From positions 57,484,917 to 57,548,916 of the forward strand of contig CM049319.1 of assembly GCA_026874595.1 (NCBI GenBank): 64,000 bases of DNA, written 5' to 3'. Source of the stretch: Sipunculus nudus. Its lineage: Eukaryota > Annelida > Sipuncula > Golfingiida > Sipunculidae. Shown one piece after another: positions 11,438 through 25,154 of the stretch (its first letter is position 1; each line of letters starts with the position of its first letter). The notes below the pieces were generated by a model, which saw only the letters and a list, made by a program, of their open reading frames with translations, searched no databases and was not told where the DNA came from. The position numbers and the translations under genes were made by a program.

Positions 11438-12164
11438 AAATCAATAACTAGCTTAATTTTCAAGCTTTTATTTTCAAATTTCAGATTTAGACAAACTAAA
11501 TATTTATGTTTACATGCTGTGAAAATTAAATCAATGGTGCTTACAGGAAAAAAACGTGCCATGGTCAAAGTTGGGCAAAATTTAAGGTACTGATTTTTTT
11601 TTTTATGCTAATAACTTAAACAATTTTCAAAATTCAGATCTAATTTTGGGTAAACAATTGAATCTTAATTAAACATAGTTATATACTTGAGAAAATAGAC
11701 TCTAGTTTCAAAATTTTTCATGTTAAGTGAGTTATTATTTTTCCTGATTTTTTACAAAGTCCATTATGTTTGGGCCCATAACTTAAAGAATTTATACTTT
11801 TCAGTCTTAATTTCTGGCATGTACATAGGAACTATATAGAGGAATATTTATGGTAAATATGAGGAAAAACAGATGAGTAGTTTTGATATTAGGCAGTCCT
11901 GAAGTGTGAAAATAGGATTTTAATAAAAAATTGAGGTTTTTCCTCAATTTCTCAAAGGAACGAAGTCGCAAAGACCCAGTTTTCGGCTTGGTAGGAGATC
12001 TTGGGGATATCTAACATTATGCTGAATTTTGGATTCCTAGGTCTTACGGTTTCAAAACGTGCCACATCTACGGACGGACGGACGGACGGACGGACAGACG
12101 GACGGACGACGGACAATGGACCACGACTATAGCTCAGATGACTTATAGTCAGCTGAGCTAAAAA
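11438..12164 (+). mobile_element. 3' part of outer Helentron-like element
   Basis: This stretch aligns in reverse complement with 54881-55480. Shared blocks are AAAAAAACGTGCCATGGTCAA, TATGTTTGGGCCCATAACTT, CTGGCATGTACATAG and the (GGAC)n microsatellite at 12069-12118. It ends in the same hairpin, TAGCTCAGATGACT paired with AGTCAGCTGAGCTA, at 12130-12160. It has only a 3' end, so I infer that it is the right portion of the older element whose left end is at 5332. Confidence 0.65.
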
Positions 12165-13501
12165 GGGTGGTGTTGTTTATATGATCTCACCAAAAATAGC
12201 AGGTGCTCAATCAACCACCTCTGGTAATATTGGTTTTTTTTTCGTTTGTCAATATAAGGCACGACAGTGTTTACTAACATCTTGTAGATAAATATGCTCA
12301 TACATCTTATCACGAATCATAAGAACATTTCTAAGCAGGAATTAAAATCAGTTTTTTACTATGAATTAATAATCATTAATAAGCCAGAAATCACATATAT
12401 TCTACAAATAAGACAGGTGAATAGCTTGCTTTAATTTTGATATTGATGATCTAAAACAAGTTGGCTGTTTTAATGAATCTATGTGCAAGCATTTGACTGA
12501 CACGTGTACACAGGTTATAACTTTGGAATTTATTTATTTAAGGCTTATCATGGCTCACTAAAGAGTCTATGCCTCCACCCTAACTTTTCAGGAACTGCCA
12601 AACTGATTGCTTTTTGTCACAATAACTGGTAATAACTCCCCCCACCTACACCCCAATTGTGAAGTGGAGAAATTTCTGCATATACAGTGAATCAATATGA
12701 ACTTGCAACATTGTTTTAGTCTACAGGTACAAAGGATGGCATCACATGAATGGTTTTGAAATGTGTTTAAGGAATTAATTAGGGTTAAATAAGGGACATA
12801 AGTACAACATAAAGACAGTCTGAGAACAGTTAATTTCAAGAGGGGAATCTATATATGGGAATTGGTATGATTGTACTTGTATAGGCCAAGAAGAAACCGT
12901 AATAACACTTTGGGGTGACCACACCCACTTTGTTGTAGTATTTGCTATGAACACTTTTGCAATACAAGTCCGTCGTTTGACAATAGAAGCATGGTAGGAT
13001 TTTTTTTTTTTTGGGGGGGGGGGGGGAGGGTTAAATCTACTTTTTTTAGGTAACAGGGTAAGTGGGTTAGCTGATGGGGTGACTTTTCCAGGGTAAGTAT
13101 GTTATGACTCAAAACCAGACCAAGAGGGCAGCAGACAGCCCCTGCAGCAGTGACTTACAGGCTGAAACAGTCTCACCTGCATGAAAAGCACCACCCCACT
13201 AAACCTGTTGCTGGGGCTGTGAGCACTACAGCCTGATAGCCTATGGAGCCAGGCCTTGCTCCAGGCAGATAACAGTGGGGCCAATTTGTGTACTGCCTGT
13301 GCTAACTTGTCATGGTCTGTTGATGGCATTCAGCCTTTGGGAGAAGACTGTAGATGACCATATGATGAGGGATTATATATCTAATCCTGAACATTTTGTG
13401 GCCTCAGACTTCAACTTTTAAGGCTATTTCTGAAATGACTCACTTGTGAGGACTATCAAGTAAAATTTCTACATTTGTGAGGTGTCACTTAATCTAGAAT
13501 A
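12165..13501. other. Noncoding stretch with a T12-G14 tract
   Basis: No gene supported. A T run followed by about 14 G lies at 13001-13026. The 13090-13330 segment is higher in GC and may be a dispersed repeat fragment, but I found no second copy in this window. Confidence 0.4.
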
Positions 13502-13759
13502 TACAGTAGGACCTCTGAATAACGGACACTGACAAGACCAGACATTTTGCCAACATCAGAGAGGTGTCCTTGGAAGGGGGGTTATAGATTTAAGACCTAC
13601 TTTCAAGACTGCCTGTAAGTGCATGGCTGTAAATAGGAGGTGCCCTTAATAAGGAGGTTATAGATTTTGGGACCTACTTTCAAGGGACTGCCCATGAGTG
13701 GTTGTAAATAAGAGGTGCCCCTAGTACAGAGGGTGCCCATATAGAGATGTTCCACTGTA
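13502..13759. mobile_element. MITE with TACAGT...ACTGTA ends
   Basis: The left end TACAGTAGGACCTCT and the right end AGATGTTCCACTGTA are inverted with mismatches, and both ends carry TA. Inside are two direct copies of GGAGG(T)...TTATAGATTT followed by GACCTACTTTCAAG. The ends fit Tc1/mariner-like MITEs, which use a TA target. Non-autonomous, about 258 bp. Confidence 0.6.
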
Positions 13760-15540
13760 GCTTCTTTTCTTCATTCTTTCTTTATATCAATATGTGTCAT
13801 CATACTGCAGGGTTTTGATTTTCTATGAACTTTGTTATGGATATTGCTTTTTGTGCAACAGAACAGCTGTAGTTCTGAGACAGTACCCACTTTTAATGTG
13901 AAGTGATACTGAACAAACTGTGGAAACTGTTGGCACTATATACATGAGAACTATTCTTATTATTATAGTTATCAGTAGCTTGCCATTGTGCACGTACACA
14001 GGAAAGTTTGATTGAGGGTTAGGACTGGAGGGTGTTTAGGTTGGTGGGGTGGGGCGTGGGGGGGGGGGGGGGGAGGGTATCAGGTAGTGGTATAGGTACA
14101 TGGATCTACACATGATTAATTTTTTATATCCCACATAACAGTCACTGTATCATTTCTTGTCTTACAGTCTTCGTTCCCTGACATGACAGAATGTTTATCA
14201 CAAACTTCTGGCATATCAAGAGGTTCAACATAAACCACATCAAATGTCTGACAGAAGTCTAAACATCCAGAGCTGTCTCCATGATGTTTCCATGTTTTGA
14301 CTATGGAGCGGAAAACATGCAGTCATCGTAGTCTTCTCTTATATCAGCCGAAAAAATGATAAAAGAACCAAACTTTCACAAGAGAGGTTATTAACAGGTT
14401 AAGCTCTCTCAAAGGTTAAAACACAACCATCTGCTTTTTTTATAATTTTTTATCCCTTTTAATCCATGGTTAGTCGTATCACAGTGGTACTTTTTTGAGG
14501 AGTAAATTAAATAAGATCTGCCAACCTGTGCAATCAGGAGAAATTGAATATTTATACACAATTATTCAAATATAGAATTATTGGTTCTCAGAAATGGACC
14601 AATCGAATGAAGTCTGGATGCAAATCCAGTAAAAAATAGCTGCCAGTGACACATGACACACCATTCATGTGACTTATTCTATTTACTGTACACAGAATTA
14701 TTTTAGGAGATTGTGCTACACTCCTGGGGAGTTCATGCAACATAAGTTACCAGGCAAATATAAAATGTGTCAAACATGGAAAATCTACTAAAAAAATCAA
14801 CCAGTCAAATGTGCCTCTTTGAAACCCTGACAAGACATGCTGTAAGTGAATGTTTGCTTTCTCACTGCATGTAACTAATATAAAATCCTTTGTCCTGCAA
14901 CGATTTCACTTTGCGCCTCTTTTACTTTGTTATTCCATTGTAGTTTGACACTGTGCTCGCTGCAATGTTTATGTTACATTCCCTCAACTAAATATTTTCA
15001 AGTCAGTTTCCTATTTCACCATTTATAGTGTTTCAGCTCTGCTTTGTTTTTTAATCAGTTGACAATGGTGTACTTTTTTTCATATAATTCATCTACAAGT
15101 GTTTCCTCTTCTTAAATATAGGTTAATTCTTTTTTTCATCAAATAAAATACATCATGTTTAAGACTATGACTGGCATTTGTTTATTTCACATGAATGCAT
15201 TTAATTGTGTACAGAATACTAATTTTTATAGGTGTACCTGTACAAACAAACTAAAACAACTTGCTAAAACAAAATAATTTTTAGATACACAAATATATAA
15301 ACATTAATTTCATTTATGGGTATAAACAAATTCAAATGATGTTAAAAATAAGTTGAAGGCCTATACCCTACCATAAATGAAACCCTGACTAAAAAAAAAA
15401 AAGCTGTGATTACTGGATATTTAGTGTTTCCTGGGACATCGTGTTTAATCCATGAATTGACCTGTCAGATGAGCATGGGTCTGATAATCTTGCAGATCTG
15501 ACTTAAAGCACCTTGCAGTAGACAAAACTTATTTTGGAGT
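13760..15540. other. AT-rich noncoding stretch
   Basis: No gene supported. A G-rich run interrupted once lies at about 14058-14073. Nothing else recognised. Confidence 0.4.
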
Positions 15541-15810
15541 GCTGGGCTCAACATTAACTTTTGATAGTACTTGCCCAGTGTGGCAAGTAACATCTAGCTT
15601 TAACTTGTCCTACATGAATTTTTACTTGCCCTACAAAAATCATTGATTGTATTTAAGAACACAAACATCCTTTTTCAGACCTTTAGATAAAGGTTTATGT
15701 TGGACCCACTTGCCCTGTTGGGAAAGTAGGAGGTGACTTTTAGTTGCCCTCCCACTATTTTTCTCCCACTTGCCCTAGGCAAGCGGTTAACTGTTTATGT
15801 TGAGCCCTGG
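15541..15810 (+). repeat. Dispersed repeat family R2, copy 1
   Basis: Several CTTGCCC words occur here. The right part matches 46262-46425 in the same order: ACCCACTTGCCC, GTAGGAGGTGA(C/T)TTTT, a TTGTCC/TTGCCC block, CAAGC(G/A)GTT(A/G)ACTGT and GAGCCCTGG-like. No terminal repeats or target duplication were resolved, so the class is unknown. Confidence 0.6.
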
Positions 15811-16984
15811 AGTGCATGTATATTTTTACATCTAAGCACCTAGTATTTCACACACTGGTAAAAATGAAAGCATCATGAGCTCTTTGCATGAGGATGTTCT
15901 AAAACTGTTTATGTAACATTTACTGATAATAAAATATCTCCTGATGCACCTTTTCAGAGCTTTAATGATTCACGATGCACCAAAACATAAAAAAAAATAA
16001 AATCCAAAAAAATGTACATTATAAACATCATACAAATGGAAAAAAAAAACACATTTTTTTAAAATATACATTCTTTTAGACAGAAAATGATGAAGTAAAT
16101 AAAAACAACTCAAGAATCATTAACAATAACTTATGCATAAATTCTACTGTCAATTGTAACACCCTTGGTATAATTAAATTAAGTGTTATTGTGGGGATAC
16201 AAATTCAATGCAAATGTCTTTCTCTGATTTCCGGAGAAAACCAGACAATGTGACCAATAGAGGCAAGGAAGAAAGCTATGAGGTCACAAAGGTCATGATA
16301 GTGAGATGAATAACGACTCCTCCATTTGAACTGAGTTTCACACCACAGATCACAATGAGTTGATGAATGGTCATGTGACTGACTGGCCTTACTGACCCAG
16401 TGACAAGAGTGACTTAGTTCACAATGAACTAAATGACTCTTCTTCGATCCCAATTTTCTTATAAAGAGAAACTGAGAGAGCTAATGTCATTTTGTGATGA
16501 TGTAAAATTTATTTATTACTGATGTTCCATTAATCATTCTCCACATCATGCCACTGTCAACAATTTGTCAACATGAACCTTTTACAATCAGTCAAATTTC
16601 AAATTAAGAAAAAAAAATAATAACAATATGATTAAGATGATTAATAAATGTAAGAAAAATACTATATTCCAATAGTCTTCAATTAATTGTTAGCCAATTT
16701 ATATTATTGATCATTTGTCTTTCTTTATTTTTGCAATAATTTCCCATTTTATTGTTTATATTTTTTTTATTTTATTGATAGTTTGTCTTTCTCTGTTTAA
16801 ACTACTTAAAAAATATATGTTAATCTGTCCTAAATCATCTTTCCCCATTTTTTTCACATTGTTTGTCATGGGATACACCTCAATACTACTACTCTAGTAG
16901 TAGTATTACTACCAAACATCAGTCACATTTGTGTTTCATTATAATGAAGATTATAATTATTATTAAAAATTATTGATTATAATG
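15811..16984. other. AT-rich noncoding stretch
   Basis: No gene or repeat was supported. A less AT-rich patch at 16205-16455 has a minus-strand frame but no family signature. Confidence 0.4.
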
Positions 16985-17400
16985 AAGAACACTTTTCCAG
17001 TTTGTGTATTTTTTAACAGAACCTACTTTAACACTAACTGGAATATGTCTTACCTTTTTCTGCTTACAGGGTCTGTTAGAAAACATGCATCAAGCAGAAC
17101 ATTTTAAAGTTTATGTGTTTTTTTTAAGTTTCTGTTAGGGATCATGCTTCAGTAAATCAAACAAGTTTTCCAAATGTGTTTTCTGTAAAAGGATTTGCAA
17201 CAGAATTCTGTACTTAAATAATGATAGAAATTTGTCTAAACTTCTTACCCCTAACAGGATCTATTAAAGAACATGAATCAATATGAGTGAACATTTTCCA
17301 GTTGGTATTTTCTTTTAGAGTTCCTGTTAGAGAGCATCCTTCAATGCTTGAAAACACTTTCTAAATTTGTTTTCTTTTACAGGATTTATTACAGGGCATG
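16985..17400 (+). repeat. Degenerate short tandem repeats with splice-acceptor-like tails
   Basis: A diverged unit recurs about five times. It has a (A)ACA(C/T)TTTTCCA...TTGT-TTTTCTTTTACAGG part, then a (T)CTGTTAGAGA(G)CATGC(T)TCAA part. Clear copies are at about 17051, 17130, 17255, 17325 and 17380. Each unit ends in a pyrimidine tract plus (A/C)AGG that resembles a 3' splice site. Spacing is irregular. Confidence 0.55.
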
Positions 17401-17532
17401 CTGGGATGCTAACTATTTTACTGGTCTGTCTGATCACAAATTGAGGAATGAGACTTAAGAATCTACGACTCCATCATTCGTGTTTGACAAAACAGAGGAA
17501 CTCTTGTGGCGGGACAGACTTTCTTAAGACTG

Positions 17533-17729
17533 ATCAATCCCTGCAGCTATTCCTACTGTTCCCGATAAGTGGCCAAAACTAATGTTCCACGAAGAAGCTC
17601 ATCAGCTACAAGATTTCTCCATTTCGCATTATCCCTCAAGAGGCAGACTGATTTATGAGGCTGGAGGCTGGTCGACATACTGCCACAGCCACAGACTGCT
17701 GGAGCTACAGACTGGCACAGCAGGTGTAA
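17533..17729 (+). other. Possible exon of unknown gene
   Basis: An open frame of about 65 codons runs from after a TGA at 17531 to a good donor, GCAG|GTGTAAGC, at 17728-17729. Composition is less AT-rich than the flanks. No family was recognised and the acceptor is unclear (TTAAG or CTGCAG upstream). It could be a first or untranslated exon, or chance. Confidence 0.18.
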
Positions 17730-20700
17730 GCTTTCTCTCTAGCTCCTACTTTGTAGTCAATTGTGATATGAGGCAGTCTGTCACAAAATTTTTTACTTTT
17801 TTTTAAAGAATAGGTCACTGGACTTTCGGCAGTACTGGCTGTTGAATGAGGATGAAAGAATAACCATATGAATAATGATTTGATTAATTTGATGTTATTA
17901 CTAATGATATACTGTATTTGATGTAATAAGTGCTCCAGGCGCTCTCAAAATGGAATTTTTCAAATATTTTGTACCCTATAAAGCTCTTGCCTCCCCCCTC
18001 TGGGTCAACTATGTTACAGTTGTGTTACATCTTATGATCCCCTGATAATTACACTTTTGTTTGACATCCCAGCATATTCGCGATGCTAATTTAGGGGAAA
18101 TGTCCTTTCACTAGCCAATATTTATGGGCTTGGGATACCCTGAAATAATTTCATGCCCTCAAAATCACCAAGCAAGGTAGGGAAAATAACTGTGACTACC
18201 ATAGATTATTGGGTGAGAATCGCTTATTCCTTCAATTTCTTTAAGGAGAGCCCTCAAACACCCAGGGGGGGCCTTATTAAGGGAGGGGCGCTAATAACCA
18301 TAAATACTGTACTAATGGTATACCCTTAATTCTAACATGCCACATCCACATATTATCCTTCACTTTTATACTTAAACTATCACACTATTTACATTCAGCA
18401 ACAAGAAAAAGAAATAACAAAACTTGGACATTTGTAACATGCATTTTTTAACTGTAAAAAAATTATCTTTTTGTATTATTTTTCACAAGAAAGACTGAAC
18501 TGCACAAATTGGCTCACTTTGGCTTTATGGAATACTGGCAGCACCTGAGATTAAACTCTGCTAGGCTCTGCTTGATCTTAACTCATCTTGCTTCAGTGCA
18601 AAATGGAGGTGGCATTGTGTTGTAAGAGAGTTTGGTGGCCATTAGACCTGTATCTTCCAGATAGCAGCAGGAAGAAAGCTATGGGGATGACAAAGCACTA
18701 AACAACAATCTACAGCAGGAAGCCTCCTGAATTTCAGATTTTATATGGAAGGGTTAAAAATGATAAGGCACCAGCCATTTGTCTTTGAAGATTTGATGGG
18801 CTTTGAACCAGGGACCTTTAGTTCCTTATTCCAATATTATAACCATCAAGTTACATTCTACCCCTCAAACAAAACCTCAAAAGAACTTGAATCCCAAATT
18901 ATTTTTGTTTGACACATACACACACACACACATTCATAAAGTGTTCTGATACCCATTTTCCAGCTAATTCTTTCTGTCAAGTTATATGCATGCAGCCATT
19001 GAAAAAGTGAACTGAAACAGAATTTATTTATGTCAGGCATTCATCTCATATGTGATGGTAAATTCTCAATTTCAATGGTCAAAATACAAATTTTGTTAAA
19101 TAAAACCACATTATATTTATGAATATTTTCCCCTGATTTTTTCAAATCCCAAATACAAAAAATTTATTCATCATGAGCATTATAATTCACAGAGTCTACA
19201 AAATATAAATCTACTTCAGATAGATGAAACTGATCTAAGCACCTTAAATATGCTCAATTCTTTTGTGCTCTGAATAATAAAGATCTCCACATATTTTGGC
19301 AAGCCTCAGTTTGAGTTGCTGCACATAAGCTTGATATATTACCTTAAGCATGAGTAATTACAGCTTTTTTATCTCACTCAAACACTCTGGACCTGTTTAT
19401 GGTGCTTAGTAAAAGAGCATGAAGTGGAGGTCTAGTCAATTTTTCAGCATTCTTCTTTATCCTGATAAATGGCCAACCAGCAATTGAATAAATGGTCATG
19501 ATCCTGTCTGTTTTTACATGAGACACTCCTAAACAGGTCTGGTAACCCATGATAACAACCTGTGTCAGATGATACATGGTAAATTATGATTTTAACAGAA
19601 ATGACACAGGTCTCAGTATTAATTATAATGTCTTTTCTACACAGGCAGCACTTGACTATTTACACTGATATCCTATCATATAATCAGCATGCCAGGCATT
19701 TTCTGAAATAAATTTTAATATTTATTTATTTATTGATATATCTATAAATATCTATTTTTTTCTCAAACATTTTCATTAATTATATTTAGCTAAAAACAAA
19801 TTGATACATTAAAATTTCTTAAAACTCTTTCTTGTATGAAGACCTATCTCTTGGCAAAAGTTTACCCAATTCCTTCTATTTATGTGATACAAACAGACAG
19901 TCAGACTGACAAAGAGAAATATGGTCATCAATATTCATAAACATTTAACTTTCATACACGTTTTAATAATGAAAAATTCTTTCATTACACGATCTGTGTT
20001 CTTATGCCTTTGTTAATAAGCACATAATGCACATAAAATGATGCTGATGCTGAGGTTAGCTGATTTTATTAAAAAAACAAAGAGAGGAAGATATATGTAG
20101 TTATCACAGCTGCCAAAAACAAAAACCTGCACACCCCACACTCAAGCCACGAATATGTTATTGTATCACGGATGAAGATATAAGCTCTCGTCGCACCTGG
20201 CTCACAGTAAAGACAATAAAGACAAAAACAAACAAACGTATCTCAGGCCATCTTCATTAAGCATGGCACTCCCAGGGGAGCTATCCAACAATTTATACAA
20301 TCCCACTTCTGCAACCGCCTGAGATTCTGCTAGACAAAGATCCTTACACATTCACCAGAACAAATATCAAATATTTAGACAAGCTTTTGAACTTGTGCCC
20401 CTAATTTCGTCCGATCTGCTTGAGATTCAGTCAAACACAGACGGTCATTTGGGAGTTTTTGTGCAGATACTTGGTAGAAGCCTATAGGCTTCTCGACTGA
20501 CATGCTTTCCTGATTTTATGGCTTGGCTCTTACACAAAGTGTTGCTTGAGGGTCAAGTCACTTCACAAGTCTGTCCATATGGACATGTACTGTAAGACCA
20601 GACACAAGTGTTGGATATTCATAAAATAAAAAGTTCTTCTGTCTCTGTAACATGCAGACTGCATTTTTATTTGCCCACTTGAATTAAAAGCAACTATTTA

Positions 20701-22570
20701 CAGTTTAAAATGAGCATTGACTAAACTATACAAATATATGTATGTCAACTATTGCTTAGGGGGACAATGCAGACATTAAAAGAAGCCACTTAAGGAGCTG
20801 AAGCACATTTACTATTCAGTGTCATTATGGGAAACTACAGGAAAAAAGATGCTTTCCTTAATGTTACACAAAGTTGCAACAACTTTGCTTAAATATTTGT
20901 TGCTTAATTAAAATGTTTTTTTTTTTTTAATCACATGATGACAACACAACTCTTGTCCTTAATACTCCTTATGCTTCCCCTTTGACCTTTAACCCTGTAT
21001 GTCAACTTAAATTTGCCCTTTAACTGTCTACTTAAGACAAATTCTGACATAATTTATAGTAAATTTTACTGGTCTGTACATTTTCATCACACTGCTCATT
21101 TATCTTTCTATTTTTATTAAATTTCCAAGAGATTTGTAAATTGCTTTAATTATGCAGGCTTGGAATCTGTAATAGGATATTGCTCTTGAAAAATTTTGAG
21201 TTTCAGAATTTGCAGCTATAAATAAGCACATAAATATCTAGTTGTACAATAAATACTGTTTATCTAATTATATAACAATGGCTTTGGTGTTTAACCTGTT
21301 TAAATCTTTACATGTAACTCTGAGGTGGAATCAACTTTTACAAAATATTTATTTATTTAACTTAAGGCAGACTGAAAAGATTATCACACAGGGTTTGTGT
21401 CTCCAAAAAGAGCTTGACCTCCAGGATCCAGGATTTTGGAAAGGGGAGGGTCAAACCCAGGAAGACTTAAACAAAACCTTAAAAAAAGCCCCACTGGAAA
21501 AAGGCCAAACCTGAAGTCAAAATACTTTCTACATAAAACATGATCAGTTAAATTTGTGCTAGATTTATGTCAATATTTAACTATTATATATGGTAACTGT
21601 TTATAAACTCAAGATCAGCTGATAATATTGCTGCTAGTTAAATATTTATATGGGGATTAACAACCACATTTTACAGGCTACCAAGTAGATTATACAATGA
21701 ACAATTGACATCTCGGACTAAACTAGACTGTTCTGTGTCACAGAAATACAGGACACTTGATAATAAATTTCTCTGCAACAAGCACATGCCTACAAAATAT
21801 CACACATTATATGATGTCCTCACGTAACGGGGGTCAGGAGCGTTAAATGGGGTCAGTGAGGTCAATGCCTCCCCTAGGCTTCAATTCCATTTATCAACCA
21901 CTAAAATCATGGCCCTGTATGAACTGTAAGTATGAAATATTTCAGGAAAATTGACGTTATAATGAACCATTGGCCAGGACACCTCCTGTGAGACTAAAAG
22001 ACTCCCCGCGAAGTGCCTTAAGAAGCAGACTTAATCATGTTTTCCCTCTGTGGGTAATCCCTTGGCTGCTTTCCCATTTGGTGAATGCTTGGGAGAGGCC
22101 GTTTTCTCTGGCTTTTAAGTCTGTGGGGCTTACCAATTTGGCTAAAATAGATTAGTGCTGAATGCTGTTCAGAGGCAAGGTTTTCATTCTCTGCTAGTTT
22201 AATGCAAAGAAAATAGCCAGCCCTGATAATAACTCCTCTCAACAAAATATGTACCCGATGTCATATCAGCAGGTATTAACAGGTGCTAAAATAACATAAA
22301 ACAGTAGGTTAATCAACCTTTTTCATGCAAACCAGGTGAATCCATCTTTGCTTCAGCCAAGAAGATTATGTTTTCACCTGTACGTGTTTGTTGAAATGTT
22401 TGTCTGTTGGAACAATTTTGAAAAATCCTACCAATCAAGTAATTCGTAATACTAGATAGCGTAAGACATGGTACTGGCAAGATCCTAGTAAATGGTGGTG
22501 TGTTTCCTACTATAATTTGCAGGTTTGAGTGTTCCTCTGGCTTCCACTGTGAAGATATGGGTCAAATAAG
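17730..22570. other. Gene-poor AT-rich stretch
   Basis: No exon was supported. On the minus strand at about 18760-18850, a diverged tRNA-like promoter pattern (GGTTCAAAGCC as B-box-like, GATGGTTATAATATTGG as A-box-like) hints at an old SINE head. A (CA)n tract lies at 18916-18933. The 21960-22240 segment is less AT-rich but unassigned. Confidence 0.4.
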
Positions 22571-22576
22571 TATAAA

Positions 22577-23930
22577 CTAGAATATACCCATATCAGTACG
22601 TGCATCCACACTTTTCTTAAATTATGAGTAAGCACTGACATGGCGTGCGCGTTTGAAATGCACTGACACAAATGTGGCGAGGGGTGAGATGTTCCGCGTC
22701 CAAAATCGTCCCAACGATTAACCCGCAACATGATTTACTTGTGCCCAAATTGCCGATATGGGCAGTGGTGAGATGTTCCCGGTCTAAATTCGTCCCCGCG
22801 GTCAACCCACAACAACATTCATTTGTGTTGACCTAGCAGACTGCTTAGAAAAGGCCGACGCGTAGTGAATGTTTGGCAGACTATGTCAGGTTTGATTTGA
22901 TTGATTAGCGAGAGGAGATTGAGGACGACGTGGGCGCACTATGTGAGAATGGCCATGGCACAGCGCAGGTATTAAACCCATAATATTTTTATCGATTTTG
23001 AGGCCATTTCTTTACCAAACGCCTAAAAAATATAAACTCGTTCTTTCCCGGACCAAGATGCACCCTCCCACGAAGTTTGACGACCGTGCGATCCCTAGCG
23101 TGCGAATGAATCCGGACAGACAGATTCCCGTGAATTATAGTATGACTAGAATATACCCATATCAGTACGTGCATCCACACTTTTCTTAAATTATGAGTAA
23201 GCACTGACATGGCGTTAGCGTTTGAAATGCACTGACACAAATGTGGCGATAGAATATACCCATATCAGTACGTGCATCCACACTTTTCTTAAATTATGAG
23301 TAAGCACTGACATGGCGTGCGCGTTTGAAATGCACTGACACAAATGTGGCGAGGGGTGAGATGTTCCGCGTCCAAAATCGTCCCAACGATTAACCTGCAA
23401 CATGATTCACTTGTGCCAAAATTGCCGATATGGGCAGTGGTGAGATGTTCCCGGTCTAAATTCGTCCCCGCGGTTAACCCACAACAACTCGTCCCAACGA
23501 TTAACCTGCAACATGATTCACTTGTGCCCAAATTGCCGATATGGGCAGTGGTGAGATGTTCCCGGTCTAAATTCGTCCCCGCGGTCAACCCACAACAACA
23601 TTCATTTGTGTTGACCTAGCGGACTGCTTAGAAAAGGCCGACGCGTAGTGAATGTTTGGCAGACTATGTCAGGTTTAATTTGATTGGTTAGCGAGAGGAG
23701 ATTGAGGACGACGTGGGCGCACTATTTGAGAATGGCCGTGGGACAGCGCAGGTATTAAACCCATAATATTTTTATCGATTTTGAGGCCATTTCTTTACCA
23801 AACGCCTAAAAAATATAAACTCGTTCTTCCCCGGACCAAGATGCACCCTCCCACAAAGTTTGACGACCGTGCGATCCCTAGCGTGCGAATGAATCCGGAC
23901 AGACAATCAGATTCCTGTGAATTATTGTAT
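22577..23930 (+). repeat. CpG-rich block duplicated in tandem
   Basis: CTAGAATATACCC starts at 22577 and 23146, a period of 569 bp. A truncated unit of about 102 bp separates the second start from a third, fuller copy beginning near 23249. Inside the third copy a 111-bp segment starting CGTCCCAACGATT at 23379 is itself repeated at 23490. The block is visibly richer in CG dinucleotides than its AT-rich surroundings. Each full copy holds ATGGCC(A/G)TGG followed by CAGCGCAG|GTATTAA, a possible donor, so a duplicated first-exon or promoter region is possible. A young repeat is an alternative. Confidence 0.75.
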
Positions 23931-24231
23931 GATGACAACCAAGCTCTCTCTGCAGATAAACTCACGCTTTGAGACTGTACTTGGAGTGCTTATCTCTTAT
24001 ATTTCCATGTCCTTATCAAGCCCTGACCTCACAAAAATGTTGAAACCACTCATTGGCACTGGATTATTCAAACATGACAATCCTGTGCTCAACATTTAAT
24101 TTAAGCCCCTACCACAAGCTTTAATGAATCTGTACTTTCCATGTTTATTCATACAGAGAATGTTGATACTGAATTTTGTTCTAAATTTTTAAATACCTTA
24201 GAATATTGTTTTAAAAACTAGTAAAGACACA

Positions 24232-24406
24232 TACAGTAAAAGCTCAAAATTTTGACCACCAATTTGGACATTGATAAAGTGGTCTCGAGGTGGTCATCTG
24301 AATCAGGTCATATAGAGAGCAAGAATGAATCAGTACCGTGAACAAGTGGTTGTTATTTTGAGGTGGTCTCTAAATCCATGTGGTCTTTAGGCAAGGTTTT
24401 ACTGTA
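24232..24406. mobile_element. MITE with TACAGTAAAA...TTTTACTGTA ends
   Basis: The left end TACAGTAAAAGCTC and the right end AAGGTTTTACTGTA form inverted repeats (10 perfect terminal bases) with TA at both ends. The element is 175 bp and contains GTGGTC(T)-type repeats. This fits Tc1/mariner-type MITEs and resembles 13502-13759. Confidence 0.7.
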
Positions 24407-25154
24407 TATTTATAGGGATGTAGTGGGTTCAGTATCATTTGAGAAAAGGTATCCCATTTTGTCTTGATGTGATCACAAATATGCTGGTTCCCATTCCTTC
24501 ATGTAAAGATATGGAACCAGGATGCTGAATCAAACCAGTCATATATTTCATTTAAGGGAGAACCAACATCAAATGATTTCTGAAATACTCTTGTGGCCTC
24601 TGGCTCAAACAAAACTGTAAACAGATCAATAAAACATCTTTCATTGTAACCATATCTGTGATCAAAGTTTTAGAATCATGTGATCGCCGGAGGAATTTTG
24701 TTTTGCAATGTGATTATTTCTCTCAACTGCCTACAACCTCACATGAGTGAAATACAGTGCTTCAATGAGATGCACCATTCTGTCGATAATGTGACAAAAA
24801 GCGTTTAACATGGGTGAAAAGTGGGGTTCCTGGTATGCCCAACTGAATACCACTAAGCATCCAGTTTGGCTGAAGCTCATGCCCAGTGGCATCGTTACAA
24901 GGCTCTTCTTTCCTTCTTTCCCTGAGATGTGGGATTTTAATTTGTTCTTGTCAGTACAGGATAACCTGGAGTTCCATCACTTCCAGACTCCCTGGCTGCT
25001 TCCTCATCCCTCCCAATCCTCTCTCAAACACATGATGCTCTCTTAAACCCATATCCCTTGATGCCAGACAATCCTAAAGGAAAGTAATTTTCAAATAGTC
25101 AGGACACCTTGGCAGTCAATATTATAAATACCTGCAGTATATCTATAATTTTGA

